A stretch of 64,000 nt of DNA from an uncultured Clostridia bacterium (lineage in GTDB: Bacteria > Bacillota > Clostridia > UMGS1810): positions 108,852 through 172,851 of the forward strand of contig CAKSJG010000003.1 in NCBI GenBank assembly GCA_934463165.1. The letters are read 5' to 3'. A program made the position numbers and the translations under genes. This document shows positions 1 through 8,098 of this stretch, piece after piece. The first letter of the stretch is position 1. Every line of letters starts with the position of its first letter. The notes beneath the pieces were generated by a model. The model was not told where the DNA came from and searched no databases. It saw only the letters and a list, made by a program, of their open reading frames with translations.

Positions 1-1
1 A

Positions 2-613
2 AATGTCGAATATGATTTGTCCCTATACGGCGTTAAGGTATACCGCTTTTCGAATAAGCTTTTTGATGATGTGAGGTCCACGGTAAATTCACAGGGCATA
101 ATTGCCGTCGTAAATTATGAGTTCCCGGAGGTCGGGAGCATGAACAGTGAAAATCTCAAAAAAATTATTTATCTGGACCGTATAACCGATCCGGGAAATA
201 TGGGGACGATAATCCGCTCCGCTGATGCGTTCGGAATGGATGCCGTTATAGTATCAAAGGGATGTGTTGATATTTTCAGCCCGAAGGTTGTCAGATCTAC
301 CATGGCAAGCATGCAAAGCATTGCAATATATTCCGACGATACCGACGCGGCTGTACTCGGCAGCTTGTCGTCAAAGGGATTTCGCATTGTCGGAACGTTT
401 CCACGCGCCGAAGCAGACTCATACAATGCCGATTTCGGTGAAAAAACAGTCATAGTTATAGGCAATGAGGCAAACGGAATAGGAGAAAACGCCGGGAGTT
501 ACTGTGATCTTAAGGTTACGGTGCCGATGAGCGGAAATGCGGAGTCGCTTAACGCGGCAACCGCCGCCACGGTTGTTATGTATGAACTGAACAGAAATTA
601 TACTAAGCAGTGA
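2..613 (+). CDS. TrmH/SpoU-family RNA 2'-O-methyltransferase, 5' end cut by window edge
   Basis: This is the C-terminal part of a SPOUT-class RNA ribose methyltransferase, which uses S-adenosylmethionine to methylate a ribose 2'-OH in rRNA or tRNA. The reading frame is open to the left edge, so the true start lies outside the window; the TTG at base 17 is probably internal. The three SpoU motifs are visible: a first around LDRITDPGNMGTIIRSADAF, then VIVIGNEANGI, then VPMSGNAESLNAATAATVV, which together form the knotted cofactor site. The missing N-terminus would be the RNA-binding domain. The next gene starts 10 bases downstream, so the two are probably cotranscribed. The exact target nucleotide cannot be told from sequence. 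Confidence 0.9.
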   Translation, partial: NVEYDLSLYGVKVYRFSNKLFDDVRSTVNSQGIIAVVNYEFPEVGSMNSENLKKIIYLDRITDPGNMGTIIRSADAFGMDAVIVSKGCVDIFSPKVVRSTMASMQSIAIYSDDTDAAVLGSLSSKGFRIVGTFPRAEADSYNADFGEKTVIVIGNEANGIGENAGSYCDLKVTVPMSGNAESLNAATAATVVMYELNRNYTKQ

Positions 614-623
614 GGTGAAGCAT

Positions 624-1478
624 ATGGGCAGTTTTTTTACAACACTTTTCAACAATCTGAAAATTGTCAGAGTACGTGATTTTATAGATATAGCTATTGT
701 TGCTTTTGCGATATACAAGGGAATATCTCTTTTCCGCGAAACACGCGCATCAAAGCTTATAAAGGGAATACTTGTGCTTATAATATTCACGCAGATTGCA
801 CGGGTAATGCAGCTTAACACCGTTAATTTTATTTTGGAAAATACGCTTCAGATAGGTCTTATTGCCATACTTATCGTTTTTCAGCCGGAGCTAAGACGCG
901 CGCTTGAAAAAGTTGGTACGGCATCTATTAAGAAGATTATTAAAATCAATGACGATTCCGAAGAAAATGATATCGGAGAAGTTTGCCGCGCCGTGTCAAA
1001 GCTTGCATCGTCAAAAACCGGTGCGCTTATTATCATAGAGAGAACAACAAAGCTCGGCGATATTATGTCAAGCGGAATTATTATAGATTCAAAAATATCC
1101 GAGGGGCTGCTTATAAATATATTTGTTCCCAATACTCCCCTGCATGACGGTGCGGTTGTAATCGGAGATAACAGAATAAAAGCCGCGGCATGCTTTTTGC
1201 CTCTTACACAGGATAATACACTCAGCAAAGAACTCGGAACGCGCCACAGGGCGGCTGTCGGAATATCGGAGGTTGCCGATTGCCTTGCAATAGTGGTATC
1301 CGAGGAGACGGGAAAAATATCACTTGCTCATAACGGTAAAATATACCGCGATTTTACGGGTGCGTCTCTTCATAAAAAGATAAATGAATTTATGGAAAGC
1401 GACAGGGATAATCTTACGGATAACCTCAAAAAGATAAAGAAAGACAGAATACTATCGAGGACGGTGAAGAAGAAATGA
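624..1478 (+). CDS. cdaA: Diadenylate cyclase CdaA (c-di-AMP synthase)
   Basis: Membrane-bound diadenylate cyclase that makes cyclic di-AMP from two ATP. About three hydrophobic segments occupy the first 90 residues, followed by the DisA_N catalytic domain with the hallmark DGA motif (in NTPLHDGAVVI) and RHR motif (in GTRHRAAVGIS). Length of about 284 residues is normal. I chose the ATG at 624 because GAGGTG lies 6 bases upstream; a GTG at 615 is in frame but has no spacing for a ribosome site. The gene overlaps cdaR by 4 bases and is followed by glmM. This three-gene order is conserved in Bacillota and links c-di-AMP to cell-wall precursor supply and osmotic control. Confidence 0.96.
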   Translation: MGSFFTTLFNNLKIVRVRDFIDIAIVAFAIYKGISLFRETRASKLIKGILVLIIFTQIARVMQLNTVNFILENTLQIGLIAILIVFQPELRRALEKVGTASIKKIIKINDDSEENDIGEVCRAVSKLASSKTGALIIIERTTKLGDIMSSGIIIDSKISEGLLINIFVPNTPLHDGAVVIGDNRIKAAACFLPLTQDNTLSKELGTRHRAAVGISEVADCLAIVVSEETGKISLAHNGKIYRDFTGASLHKKINEFMESDRDNLTDNLKKIKKDRILSRTVKKK

Positions 1479-2503
1479 GAGATTTTTTTAAAAGCAAAAC
1501 TTTTTCCGTTATTTTTTCCGTTCTTTCGGCAATTATCCTTTGGATATATGTTGTGTATGAGGTGGATCCCAGCTATGATATAAAGGTTTCGGATGTCAAT
1601 ATAAAATGTATAAACGAAAGTGATCTTTTCACTAACGGCAGTCTCGCCGTCACGGGACGGTACGAAGACCTTCTTAAAGGAGGATGCACCGTCAGCGTAA
1701 AGGTAAAGGGAAAGAGAAATATTGTTTCCTCGGTAAGTGAAAAAAACCTTACCTGCACATTGGATATGGTTACGGTTACAAAAACCGGTTCATACTCGAT
1801 AAAACCCAATGTCGAATCCGATATATCCGGAGTGGAAATAGCCGGAATAGAGCCGAAGAAGATAGATATAAATGTTGAAAAAGTGGAGCAAAAGGACATT
1901 GAAGTTAAAGTAAAAACAATGGGAACTTTGCCAGTGGGATATACTATTGAAAACTTGAAAAATCAGAACTCAACCGTCAAAATAACGGGATCTCACTCGG
2001 AACTTGAAAAAATTGACCATGCGGAGGTTGTTCTTGACTACAGCGCATTGGAAACTAACGATTCGGAAAAAAGCTGCAAAATATTCTTTTATGATAAGAG
2101 CGGCGAATCGGTTAATGATGCAAAATTCACAAAAACTATAAATTATGCCAAACTGACATTCGGTCTTTATACAACAAGGGAAATAACCGTTGTTCTCATG
2201 CCGAAATACGATAATGAGATAAAAACCAATCAGCACGGTCAGAACGTTGAACTCTCCGTTTCGGGAAACGGCACAAAAACATCTGACGGCGGGTTGGAAA
2301 TGAAAGTGAAGGTCAAGGGAACACAATCGGCAATTATTAAATACACCGAGGATAAAAGAACGGTGTATACCGATTCAATAAATGTATCTAAAATATTCGC
2401 GGATACAACGCTTGAAGATATAAGTGCGGCTCAGCTTGCAAACGGCATGGAATATGTAAGTGTGCCTAAGGTCACCGTGAATGCTAAAATTCAGACAGAA
2501 TAA
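1475..2503 (+). CDS. cdaR: CdaR-like regulator with YbbR repeats
   Basis: Membrane-anchored extracellular protein expected to bind and modulate CdaA. One N-terminal transmembrane anchor (about residues 9-27, FSVIFSVLSAIILWIYVVYE) is followed by roughly 300 residues of beta-rich YbbR-type repeats, for example around GIEPKKIDINVEKVEQKDI and the later MKVKVKGTQSAI. The ATG overlaps the end of cdaA (ATGA), which implies translational coupling. Family knowledge: CdaR and GlmM both regulate CdaA activity. The C-terminal tail is short and lacks the long disordered extension of some homologues. Confidence 0.92.
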   Translation: MRDFFKSKTFSVIFSVLSAIILWIYVVYEVDPSYDIKVSDVNIKCINESDLFTNGSLAVTGRYEDLLKGGCTVSVKVKGKRNIVSSVSEKNLTCTLDMVTVTKTGSYSIKPNVESDISGVEIAGIEPKKIDINVEKVEQKDIEVKVKTMGTLPVGYTIENLKNQNSTVKITGSHSELEKIDHAEVVLDYSALETNDSEKSCKIFFYDKSGESVNDAKFTKTINYAKLTFGLYTTREITVVLMPKYDNEIKTNQHGQNVELSVSGNGTKTSDGGLEMKVKVKGTQSAIIKYTEDKRTVYTDSINVSKIFADTTLEDISAAQLANGMEYVSVPKVTVNAKIQTE

Positions 2504-2511
2504 AAATTATA

Positions 2512-2559
2512 CAGGAAGGAGAGTTTCGTTCCCTCTTTGAGGAACGGACAAGATTAAAT
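2512..2559 (+). promoter_or_regulatory. Split Shine-Dalgarno and hairpin ahead of glmM
   Basis: A very strong ribosome site (AGGAAGGAG, 2513-2521) lies 38 bases before the glmM ATG, far beyond normal spacing. Between them bases 2525-2548 fold into a hairpin (CGTTCC pairs with GGAACG, with extra pairs inside and outside). Looping this out would bring the site to about 14 bases from the start. Nothing nearer the ATG resembles a ribosome site. This may be a translational control element; the folding is inferred by eye. Confidence 0.45.
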
Positions 2560-3909
2560 ATGGCCAGATTATTCGGAACAGACGGAGTCAGAGGAGTAGC
2601 AAATACAGAGCTTGATTCCGCTCTTGCTTTTAAACTCGGACAGGCAGGTGCGCTTGTATTAACTGAGAACTGTAAAACAGCGCCGAGGATACTCGTAGGA
2701 AGAGACACAAGAATTTCGGGAGATATGCTTGAAGCCGCACTTTCGGCGGGCTTTTGCTCTGTCGGTGCGCAGGTTGTATCGGTAGGTATAATTCCCACTC
2801 CCGCAGTTGCTTATCTTGTCAGGAAATACAAAATGGATGCCGGTGTTGTTATTTCGGCATCGCACAACTCCATGGAATATAACGGAATAAAATTTTTCGG
2901 CGGTGAGGGTTATAAACTCAGCGATGATACAGAGGATAAAATTGAAGAATATGTAACCGGCAAAAAAGAAATGCCGCCTTTAAAATCGGGAGCCGCTCTC
3001 GGAAAAATCACCCGTACGCATACAGGGCTCAGAGACTATGTGGATTTTGTCAAATCTACGGCAAACACAAATTTTGCAGGGCTTAAAATTGCCGTTGACT
3101 GCGCAAACGGCGCATCATACGAAAGCGTTAAGCTTGTTCTTAAAGAACTCGGCGCCGACGTTGAAATAATAAACAACATTCCCAACGGAATTAACATTAA
3201 CGATAATTGCGGATCAACACATATGGACGGAATCTGTAAATTCACCAAGGAACATAACTGTGATCTGGGTCTCGCGCTTGACGGCGACGCCGACCGTTTG
3301 CTTGCCGTTGATGAAAACGGTAATCCTGTTGACGGTGATAAAATCATGGCGGTTTGCGCCTCATATCTTAAAAAACACGGAAAGCTCTCGGGCAATAAGG
3401 TTGTTGCGACGGTTATGAGCAATCTCGGATTCTTTAACGCGCTCGATTCCATGGGAATCGGCTATGAACAGACAAAAGTCGGAGACAGATATGTTCTTGA
3501 AAATATGCTTAAAAACGGATATTCCATAGGCGGAGAACAGTCCGGACACATTATTTTTCTTGAACACAATACTACCGGAGACGGCCTTGTTACGGCTGTT
3601 CAGCTTATATGTGCACTTAAGGAAAGCCAAAAGAAGATGTCGGATTTTGTATCCGTTGTAAAAATTCTTCCGCAGGTTCTTGTAAACGCCAAGATAAAAA
3701 ATGAGTATAAAACAACATATATGAATGTGAAAGAAATTGCCGATGCAATCGAAAATATTGAAAGCAAGTTCAACGGCAGCGGCAGAGTTCTTATCCGTCC
3801 GTCGGGAACAGAGCCGCTTGTCAGGGTCATGATCGAGGGAACGGATATTGATGAGCTAAACGATGCCGCACATTCGCTTGCAAATTTAATTGAAGAAAAA
3901 TTGGGATGA
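2560..3909 (+). CDS. glmM: Phosphoglucosamine mutase GlmM
   Basis: Converts glucosamine-6-phosphate to glucosamine-1-phosphate, the step toward UDP-GlcNAc for peptidoglycan. All hallmarks of the alpha-D-phosphohexomutase family are present: N-terminal MARLFGTDGVRG, the phosphoserine loop VISASHNSMEYNGIKFFG (residues about 97-115), the metal-binding DGDADR loop near residue 240, and the C-terminal phosphate-binding RPSGTEPLVRVM. Length of 449 residues is typical. It is third in the cdaA-cdaR-glmM cluster. The start is fixed by the conserved N-terminus even though its ribosome site is unusually distant. Confidence 0.97.
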   Translation: MARLFGTDGVRGVANTELDSALAFKLGQAGALVLTENCKTAPRILVGRDTRISGDMLEAALSAGFCSVGAQVVSVGIIPTPAVAYLVRKYKMDAGVVISASHNSMEYNGIKFFGGEGYKLSDDTEDKIEEYVTGKKEMPPLKSGAALGKITRTHTGLRDYVDFVKSTANTNFAGLKIAVDCANGASYESVKLVLKELGADVEIINNIPNGININDNCGSTHMDGICKFTKEHNCDLGLALDGDADRLLAVDENGNPVDGDKIMAVCASYLKKHGKLSGNKVVATVMSNLGFFNALDSMGIGYEQTKVGDRYVLENMLKNGYSIGGEQSGHIIFLEHNTTGDGLVTAVQLICALKESQKKMSDFVSVVKILPQVLVNAKIKNEYKTTYMNVKEIADAIENIESKFNGSGRVLIRPSGTEPLVRVMIEGTDIDELNDAAHSLANLIEEKLG

Positions 3910-3913
3910 TGAT

Positions 3914-4549
3914 ATGACAAAAAAAGAAGTTGTTGCGGGGATTCGTGAAATTTTTGATGTATGCTACAAGGATGCCGAATGTTCTTTGGATTTTAAAACG
4001 CCTCATGAACTTCTTGTTTCGGTTCAGCTTTCGGCTCAGTGTACGGATGCCAGAGTGAACATCGTTACAAAGGATTTGTTTAAGAGATATAAATCGGTTT
4101 ATGATTTTGCGTCTGCCGATTTTGATGAATTGTGCGAATATATAAAACCATGCGGTTTTTTTAGAAGTAAGGCAAAAAATATAATATCGTCATCGTGTGA
4201 TATTGTTGAAAAATTCGGCGCAAATGTTCCCGATAATATGGACGATCTGCTTTTGCTGGCGGGAGTCGGCAGAAAGACGGCTAATCTTATACTCGGCGAT
4301 GTTTACGGTAAGCCCGGGTTGGTTATAGACACACATGCAATAAGACTTACTAACAGAATCGGTCTTGTTAAAGAAAAAAATCCTGTTAAAATAGAATTTG
4401 CCCTTCAGAAGATTGTTCCCGATGACTATAAAACGCGGTTTTGTCATCAGCTTGTTTATCACGGCAGAGCAGTATGCAGAGCGCAGAAACCCGATTGCGG
4501 TAATTGTTTGATTGCGCATTTATGCAAGAAGGTCGGTATAAAAAAATAG
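3914..4549 (+). CDS. nth: Endonuclease III (base-excision DNA glycosylase/AP lyase)
   Basis: DNA glycosylase that removes oxidised pyrimidines and cleaves at abasic sites. The helix-hairpin-helix is seen as LLLLAGVGRKTANLIL with the catalytic lysine (GRKTA), the catalytic aspartate follows in VIDTHAIRLTNRIGL, and the C-terminal iron-sulfur motif C-x6-C-x2-C-x5-C (CRAQKPDCGNCLIAHLC) is intact. About 211 residues, as usual. I chose the ATG at 3914, just after the glmM stop; an in-frame TTG at 3890 lies inside glmM. It is very probably cotranscribed with glmM. Confidence 0.96.
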   Translation: MTKKEVVAGIREIFDVCYKDAECSLDFKTPHELLVSVQLSAQCTDARVNIVTKDLFKRYKSVYDFASADFDELCEYIKPCGFFRSKAKNIISSSCDIVEKFGANVPDNMDDLLLLAGVGRKTANLILGDVYGKPGLVIDTHAIRLTNRIGLVKEKNPVKIEFALQKIVPDDYKTRFCHQLVYHGRAVCRAQKPDCGNCLIAHLCKKVGIKK

Positions 4550-4579
4550 TTTTGTGTTTTTCGTTCGGAGGCTGATTTT

Positions 4580-5626
4580 ATGAATGAACGGGTAAAAAAA
4601 CTTATAAAAAAAATGACAGACGGCGGATTTGACTGTATAATTGTAACCGATCCGCACAATATGTATTATTACAGCGGTTTTTATAATGGAGAAGGCTGTC
4701 TTGTTATAAAAAAAGACTGCAGTTTTGTTGTCACCGATTCGCGGTATACGGAGTATGCATCCGAGGTGTGCCGCGGATTTGAAATTGTTGATTCCGCAAA
4801 CAAAAAAGCATATGAGCTCATATCCGACAGCGAGGTGTGCGGATTTGAAGATTTAAGCATATCATATGCTATGTACGTACTTTTAAAAGAAAAGATAAAA
4901 AATCTGCTTCCCGTCGGTGAAACCGTACGCTTTCCGAGACGCGAAAAGGATGATACCGAGCTTGACGCGATAAAACGGGCGGCAGAGATAACCGACAAGG
5001 CTTTTGAGCACATATGCGCCTATATAATGGTCGGAATGACGGAAAAGGATATTGCTGCCGAAATTGATGTGTTTATGAAAAAAAACGGAGCGGAAGACAA
5101 TTCGTTTTCCACAATAGCTGCATCCGGTGCACGCGCAAGCCTGCCCCATGCAATACCCACGGATAAAAGGATTGCAGAGGGCGAGCTTTTGATAATGGAC
5201 TTCGGCTGTATTTTCGGCGGATACTGTTCTGATATGACAAGGACCGTTGCGATAGGAAGAATATCCGATGAGCTTCGTGAAGTATACGATACCGTATTGG
5301 AAATTCAGCAGAAAAGCCTTTTGTATTTATCAGCGGGTAAAAGCGGAAGAGATATAGACGACCGGGCAAGAGAATTTTTAAACAAAAAATATCCCGGCTG
5401 TTTCGGTCATGCTTTGGGTCACAGTGTCGGTCTTGAAATACATGAAAATCCGAATTTGTCGCCAAAAAATAATACTCCTCTGAATGACGGTACGGTCATA
5501 ACTGTTGAACCGGGGCTATATATACCCGGAAAATGCGGAGTAAGGATTGAGGATCTGGCAGTTGTTCGGAAAAACGGATGTGAATTATTGTCACATTCAC
5601 CAAAAAATCTTATTACAGTCGGATAA
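4580..5626 (+). CDS. M24-family aminopeptidase (Xaa-Pro peptidase)
   Basis: Metallopeptidase of the pita-bread fold that likely removes N-terminal residues next to proline. The N-terminal creatinase-like domain (about residues 1-125) is followed by the M24 catalytic domain with its five metal ligands: the two aspartates in MDFGCIFGGYCSDMTRT, the histidine in GHALGHSVGLEIHE, and the two glutamates in TVEPGLYIPG and VRIEDLAVV. Length of 348 residues fits PepP/PepQ-like proteins of Bacillota. The ribosome site GGAGG is 8 bases before the ATG. The order Xaa-Pro peptidase then efp is common in Bacillota. Confidence 0.93.
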   Translation: MNERVKKLIKKMTDGGFDCIIVTDPHNMYYYSGFYNGEGCLVIKKDCSFVVTDSRYTEYASEVCRGFEIVDSANKKAYELISDSEVCGFEDLSISYAMYVLLKEKIKNLLPVGETVRFPRREKDDTELDAIKRAAEITDKAFEHICAYIMVGMTEKDIAAEIDVFMKKNGAEDNSFSTIAASGARASLPHAIPTDKRIAEGELLIMDFGCIFGGYCSDMTRTVAIGRISDELREVYDTVLEIQQKSLLYLSAGKSGRDIDDRAREFLNKKYPGCFGHALGHSVGLEIHENPNLSPKNNTPLNDGTVITVEPGLYIPGKCGVRIEDLAVVRKNGCELLSHSPKNLITVG

Positions 5627-5690
5627 AACGTAAAACTTTATTTGATATTTTGTTAAAATAACCGAAAAAGGCAGAAAATATAAAAAAAGC

Positions 5691-5719
5691 TTGCAATATT
5701 GCAGGGATTAATGTATAAT
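5691..5719 (+). promoter_or_regulatory. Sigma-A promoter for efp
   Basis: TTGCAA at 5691-5696 and TATAAT at 5714-5719 are separated by exactly 17 bases, 36 bases before the efp start. This gives efp its own promoter downstream of the peptidase gene. Confidence 0.75.
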
Positions 5720-5754
5720 AATACTATATATGAAATATTTTGGAGGTATACGAT

Positions 5755-6312
5755 ATGATATCAGCAGGTGAATTCAGAAACGGTGTAACATTTGAACTTG
5801 ACGGAAACGTATTTCAGATCGTTGAGTTTCAGCATGTTAAACCAGGAAAGGGCGCTGCTTTTGTAAGAACAAAACTCAAAAATGTTATTACCGGAGCTGT
5901 TGTCGAAAAGACATTCAGACCTACGGAAAAAATGCCTAAGGCTCACATAGAAAGAAAGGATTATGAATATCTTTACAACGACGGTGATCTCTATTACTTT
6001 ATGGATCAGGAAACATACGAGCAGATGCCTCTTAATGCGGAGCAGCTCGGTGATTCTCTTAAGTTTGTTAAAGAAAATATGATTGTAAAGGTCCTTTCTT
6101 ATAAGGGAAGTGTATTCGGTGTTGAACCGCCGACGTTTGTAGAGCTTGAAATTTCGGAGACAGAACCCGGATTTAAGGGTGACACTTCTACGGGAGCAAC
6201 AAAGCCCGCAACTCTTGAAACAGGTGCAACCATCATGGTTCCGCTTTTTGTTAACCAGGGAGATATGATCCGTGTTGATACAAGAACCGGAGAATACATG
6301 GAAAGAGTATAA
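5755..6312 (+). CDS. efp: Elongation factor P
   Basis: Ribosome-binding factor that relieves stalling at consecutive prolines. The three beta-barrel domains are recognisable: KOW-like N-terminus (MISAGEFRNGVTFELDGN), the loop KPGKGAAFVRTKLKN whose lysine is the modifiable residue at the peptidyl-transferase site, the central domain around EYLYNDGDLYYFMDQETYEQ, and the C-terminal domain ending VDTRTGEYMERV. 185 residues, as expected. The start at 5755 is set by GGAGGT a few bases upstream; a TTG at 5740 overlaps that site and is not used. No lysine-modifying enzyme gene (epmA or ymfI) is seen nearby. Confidence 0.97.
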   Translation: MISAGEFRNGVTFELDGNVFQIVEFQHVKPGKGAAFVRTKLKNVITGAVVEKTFRPTEKMPKAHIERKDYEYLYNDGDLYYFMDQETYEQMPLNAEQLGDSLKFVKENMIVKVLSYKGSVFGVEPPTFVELEISETEPGFKGDTSTGATKPATLETGATIMVPLFVNQGDMIRVDTRTGEYMERV

Positions 6313-6349
6313 ATAATAATTAAATTAAGTTGAGAAAGGAAGATGAGAT

Positions 6350-6754
6350 ATGGAAAACATTTCTAATCAGCTTTCATACCTTAAGGGTCTTATAGACGGT
6401 TTAAATGTTGACCCCGATTCTGATTACGGAAGAATATTTGAGGGAATTGTAAACGTGCTTGATGAGATTAACGATTCCGTAGATGATATTATGGAATATC
6501 AGGACGAGCTGGCAGACCAGGTAGATATGATTGATGAGGATCTTGCATCCGTAGAGGAAGAACTTATGGGTGATGAAGATGATGACGTTAATTATTACGA
6601 AATAGAGTGTCCGAAATGCGGAGAGACAATATGTCTTGATGAAGAGTTTTTTGATACCGACCGACCTGTAACATGCCCGTCATGCGGAAATGAATTTGAC
6701 ATTGATTTTGACTGTGACGGAATTTGTGAAGATTGCGATAAATGTGATGAATAA
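6350..6754 (+). CDS. CD1247-type small acidic zinc-ribbon protein
   Basis: Small acidic protein of the kind annotated in Clostridia as CD1247 N-terminal domain protein. An N-terminal helical segment (about residues 1-70, MENISNQLSYLKGLIDGLN and onward) is rich in Asp and Glu and probably coiled-coil. A zinc ribbon follows with two CxxC knuckles (CPKCGETI near residue 86 and CPSCGNEF near 106). The tail adds more Cys and Asp (CDGICEDCDKCDE). Function is unknown. It follows efp by 37 bases with ribosome site GAAAGGAAG, and transcription ends at the hairpin just after it. Confidence 0.8.
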   Translation: MENISNQLSYLKGLIDGLNVDPDSDYGRIFEGIVNVLDEINDSVDDIMEYQDELADQVDMIDEDLASVEEELMGDEDDDVNYYEIECPKCGETICLDEEFFDTDRPVTCPSCGNEFDIDFDCDGICEDCDKCDE

Positions 6755-6761
6755 TAAAAAA

Positions 6762-6796
6762 AATAACTTTGCTGATACAGCAAAGTTATTTTTTTT
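6762..6796. terminator. Bidirectional terminator between convergent genes
   Basis: A perfect 13-bp stem (AATAACTTTGCTG pairing with CAGCAAAGTTATT) with loop ATA is flanked by A-runs on the left and a T-run on the right. It can therefore end transcription of the zinc-ribbon gene on the plus strand and of rnc on the minus strand. Confidence 0.9.
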
Positions 6797-6819
6797 ATAA
6801 AATTAAATTCTTCCGTCGG

Positions 6820-7509
6820 TTAAATTCCGAGTTTTTTAAGCAATTCCTTTGCGGCAGCCTGTTGAGACAGCTTTTTGTTGTGTCCTTTGCCGCATGAAGA
6901 TAAATTATCGCCTATCGAAACACGGGTTTCAAATATTTTGTTATGATCGGGACCGCTTTCGCTTATGAGAGTATACTTCGGCGTTTTCCCGTGGCTCTGA
7001 CAGTATTCCTGCAAAGTTGTTTTATAGTCGGTATCCCTGCCGCCGTGACAGGCAGATTCAACAATATAGGGCGAAAGCCACTTTAAAACAAAATTCTTTG
7101 CTTCGGCAAAACCGCCGTCAAGATAAATTGCCGCAATGACGGATTCCATTGCATCCGATGTAACGGACGGCTTACACTCTCCGCCGTTTAAATACTCCCC
7201 TTTTCCGAGAAATAAAAACTCACCGAGATTTAATTTTGAAGCAAGATCCGCAAGTGCTGTTTCACACACCACGGAAGCCCGTATTTTAGATAGCTCCCCT
7301 TCGGGTCTTTTCTTATAATTATTATATAAATAATCGCTTACCGAAAGCCCGAGAACGGAATCACCCAAAAATTCCATTCTTTCGTTAGATCCGCCAAACA
7401 CGTTTTTGTGTTCATTTATATATGAGGTGTGTGTAAGAGCGTTGCGAAGATATGAAATATTTTTAAATTTGTATCCGAGTATTGCTTCAAGCTCATCCAA
7501 TGATTTCAT
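6820..7509 (-). CDS. rnc: Ribonuclease III
   Basis: Double-strand-specific endoribonuclease that processes rRNA precursors and structured mRNAs. The catalytic signature NERMEFLGDSVLGL lies near residue 42, with further metal ligands in the DAMESVIAAIYLDGG region (about residue 115). The double-stranded RNA-binding domain fills residues 155-229 (KTTLQEYCQSHGKTPKYTLI, ending KKLSQQAAAKELLKKLGI). 229 residues is typical. It follows acpP by 20 bases on the same strand, a conserved pairing in Bacillota. Confidence 0.97.
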   Translation of the reverse strand: MKSLDELEAILGYKFKNISYLRNALTHTSYINEHKNVFGGSNERMEFLGDSVLGLSVSDYLYNNYKKRPEGELSKIRASVVCETALADLASKLNLGEFLFLGKGEYLNGGECKPSVTSDAMESVIAAIYLDGGFAEAKNFVLKWLSPYIVESACHGGRDTDYKTTLQEYCQSHGKTPKYTLISESGPDHNKIFETRVSIGDNLSSCGKGHNKKLSQQAAAKELLKKLGI

Positions 7510-7529
7510 GATTAAAGCCTCCGAATGTG

Positions 7530-7766
7530 TCAGATGTTATCCGAATTGGCTTTTATATAATCAACAACGTCACCAACGGTGCTTATGTTTTCTGCTTCAT
7601 CATCGGGAATTTCAAGATCAAATTCATCTTCCATTGCCATAATAAGCTCAACAACATCAAGAGAATCCGCTCCGAGATCTTCTATAAACTTTGAACTTGG
7701 CGTTATATCATCTTCAGCAACGCCCAACTGATCTGCAATTATTGTTTTTACTTTATCCAAAACCAT
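7530..7766 (-). CDS. acpP: Acyl carrier protein
   Basis: Carrier of growing fatty acyl chains. The 78-residue acidic helical protein has the phosphopantetheine attachment serine in DLGADSLDVVELIMAMEDEF. The start is placed at MVLDKVKTIIADQ because the family begins there and AGAAAGAGGT lies just upstream; the frame runs 20 codons further but that part is the leader. It shares a unit with rnc. No other fatty-acid synthesis genes are in the window. Confidence 0.96.
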   Translation of the reverse strand: MVLDKVKTIIADQLGVAEDDITPSSKFIEDLGADSLDVVELIMAMEDEFDLEIPDDEAENISTVGDVVDYIKANSDNI

Positions 7767-7797
7767 ATAAATACCTCTTTCTGTAAAATATATATAT

Positions 7798-7826
7798 AAT
7801 ATATTACATATATTCATTATAGTCAA
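7798..7826 (-). promoter_or_regulatory. Promoter of acpP-rnc
   Basis: Read on the minus strand, TTGACT (7826-7821) and TATATT (7803-7798) are 17 bases apart, about 30 bases upstream of the acpP start. Confidence 0.65.
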
Positions 7827-7993
7827 GATATTTATATGGAAAAATTTATGCGATTTATCTTGGCTTTTTTATAATATTTACATAATATTACAGTTTTTTT
7901 GTCAATAAATTGCTCTGCAAAGCGTAAAAATATGTAATATTGTTACTGTATATACACAAATATTAAATTTCGGTAAAATTTTTTTGGTTTTCT

Positions 7994-8022
7994 TTGACAT
8001 AAACCGAATTTTGTTATATAAT
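7994..8022 (+). promoter_or_regulatory. Consensus sigma-A promoter for the stalk-domain gene
   Basis: TTGACA at 7994-7999 and TATAAT at 8017-8022 with a 17-base spacer match the consensus exactly. The start codon is 76 bases further on, so the mRNA has a leader of roughly 70 bases. Confidence 0.85.
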
Positions 8023-8098
8023 AATATGTTAATCGGACAAATCTGTTTATTGAATGCAGGTTTATGTTTAATATTTTAGAGTTGGGAGTTGTATATAT

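Larger units (their letters stand above)
7767..8098. other. Divergent intergenic region (332 bp) between acpP and the stalk-domain gene
   Basis: It holds one promoter for each side. Between them the sequence is AT-rich, with a loose inverted pair (ACATAATATTAC near 7870 and TGTAATATTGT near 7932) that could bind a regulator. No open reading frame, tRNA or riboswitch was recognised. Confidence 0.6.
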
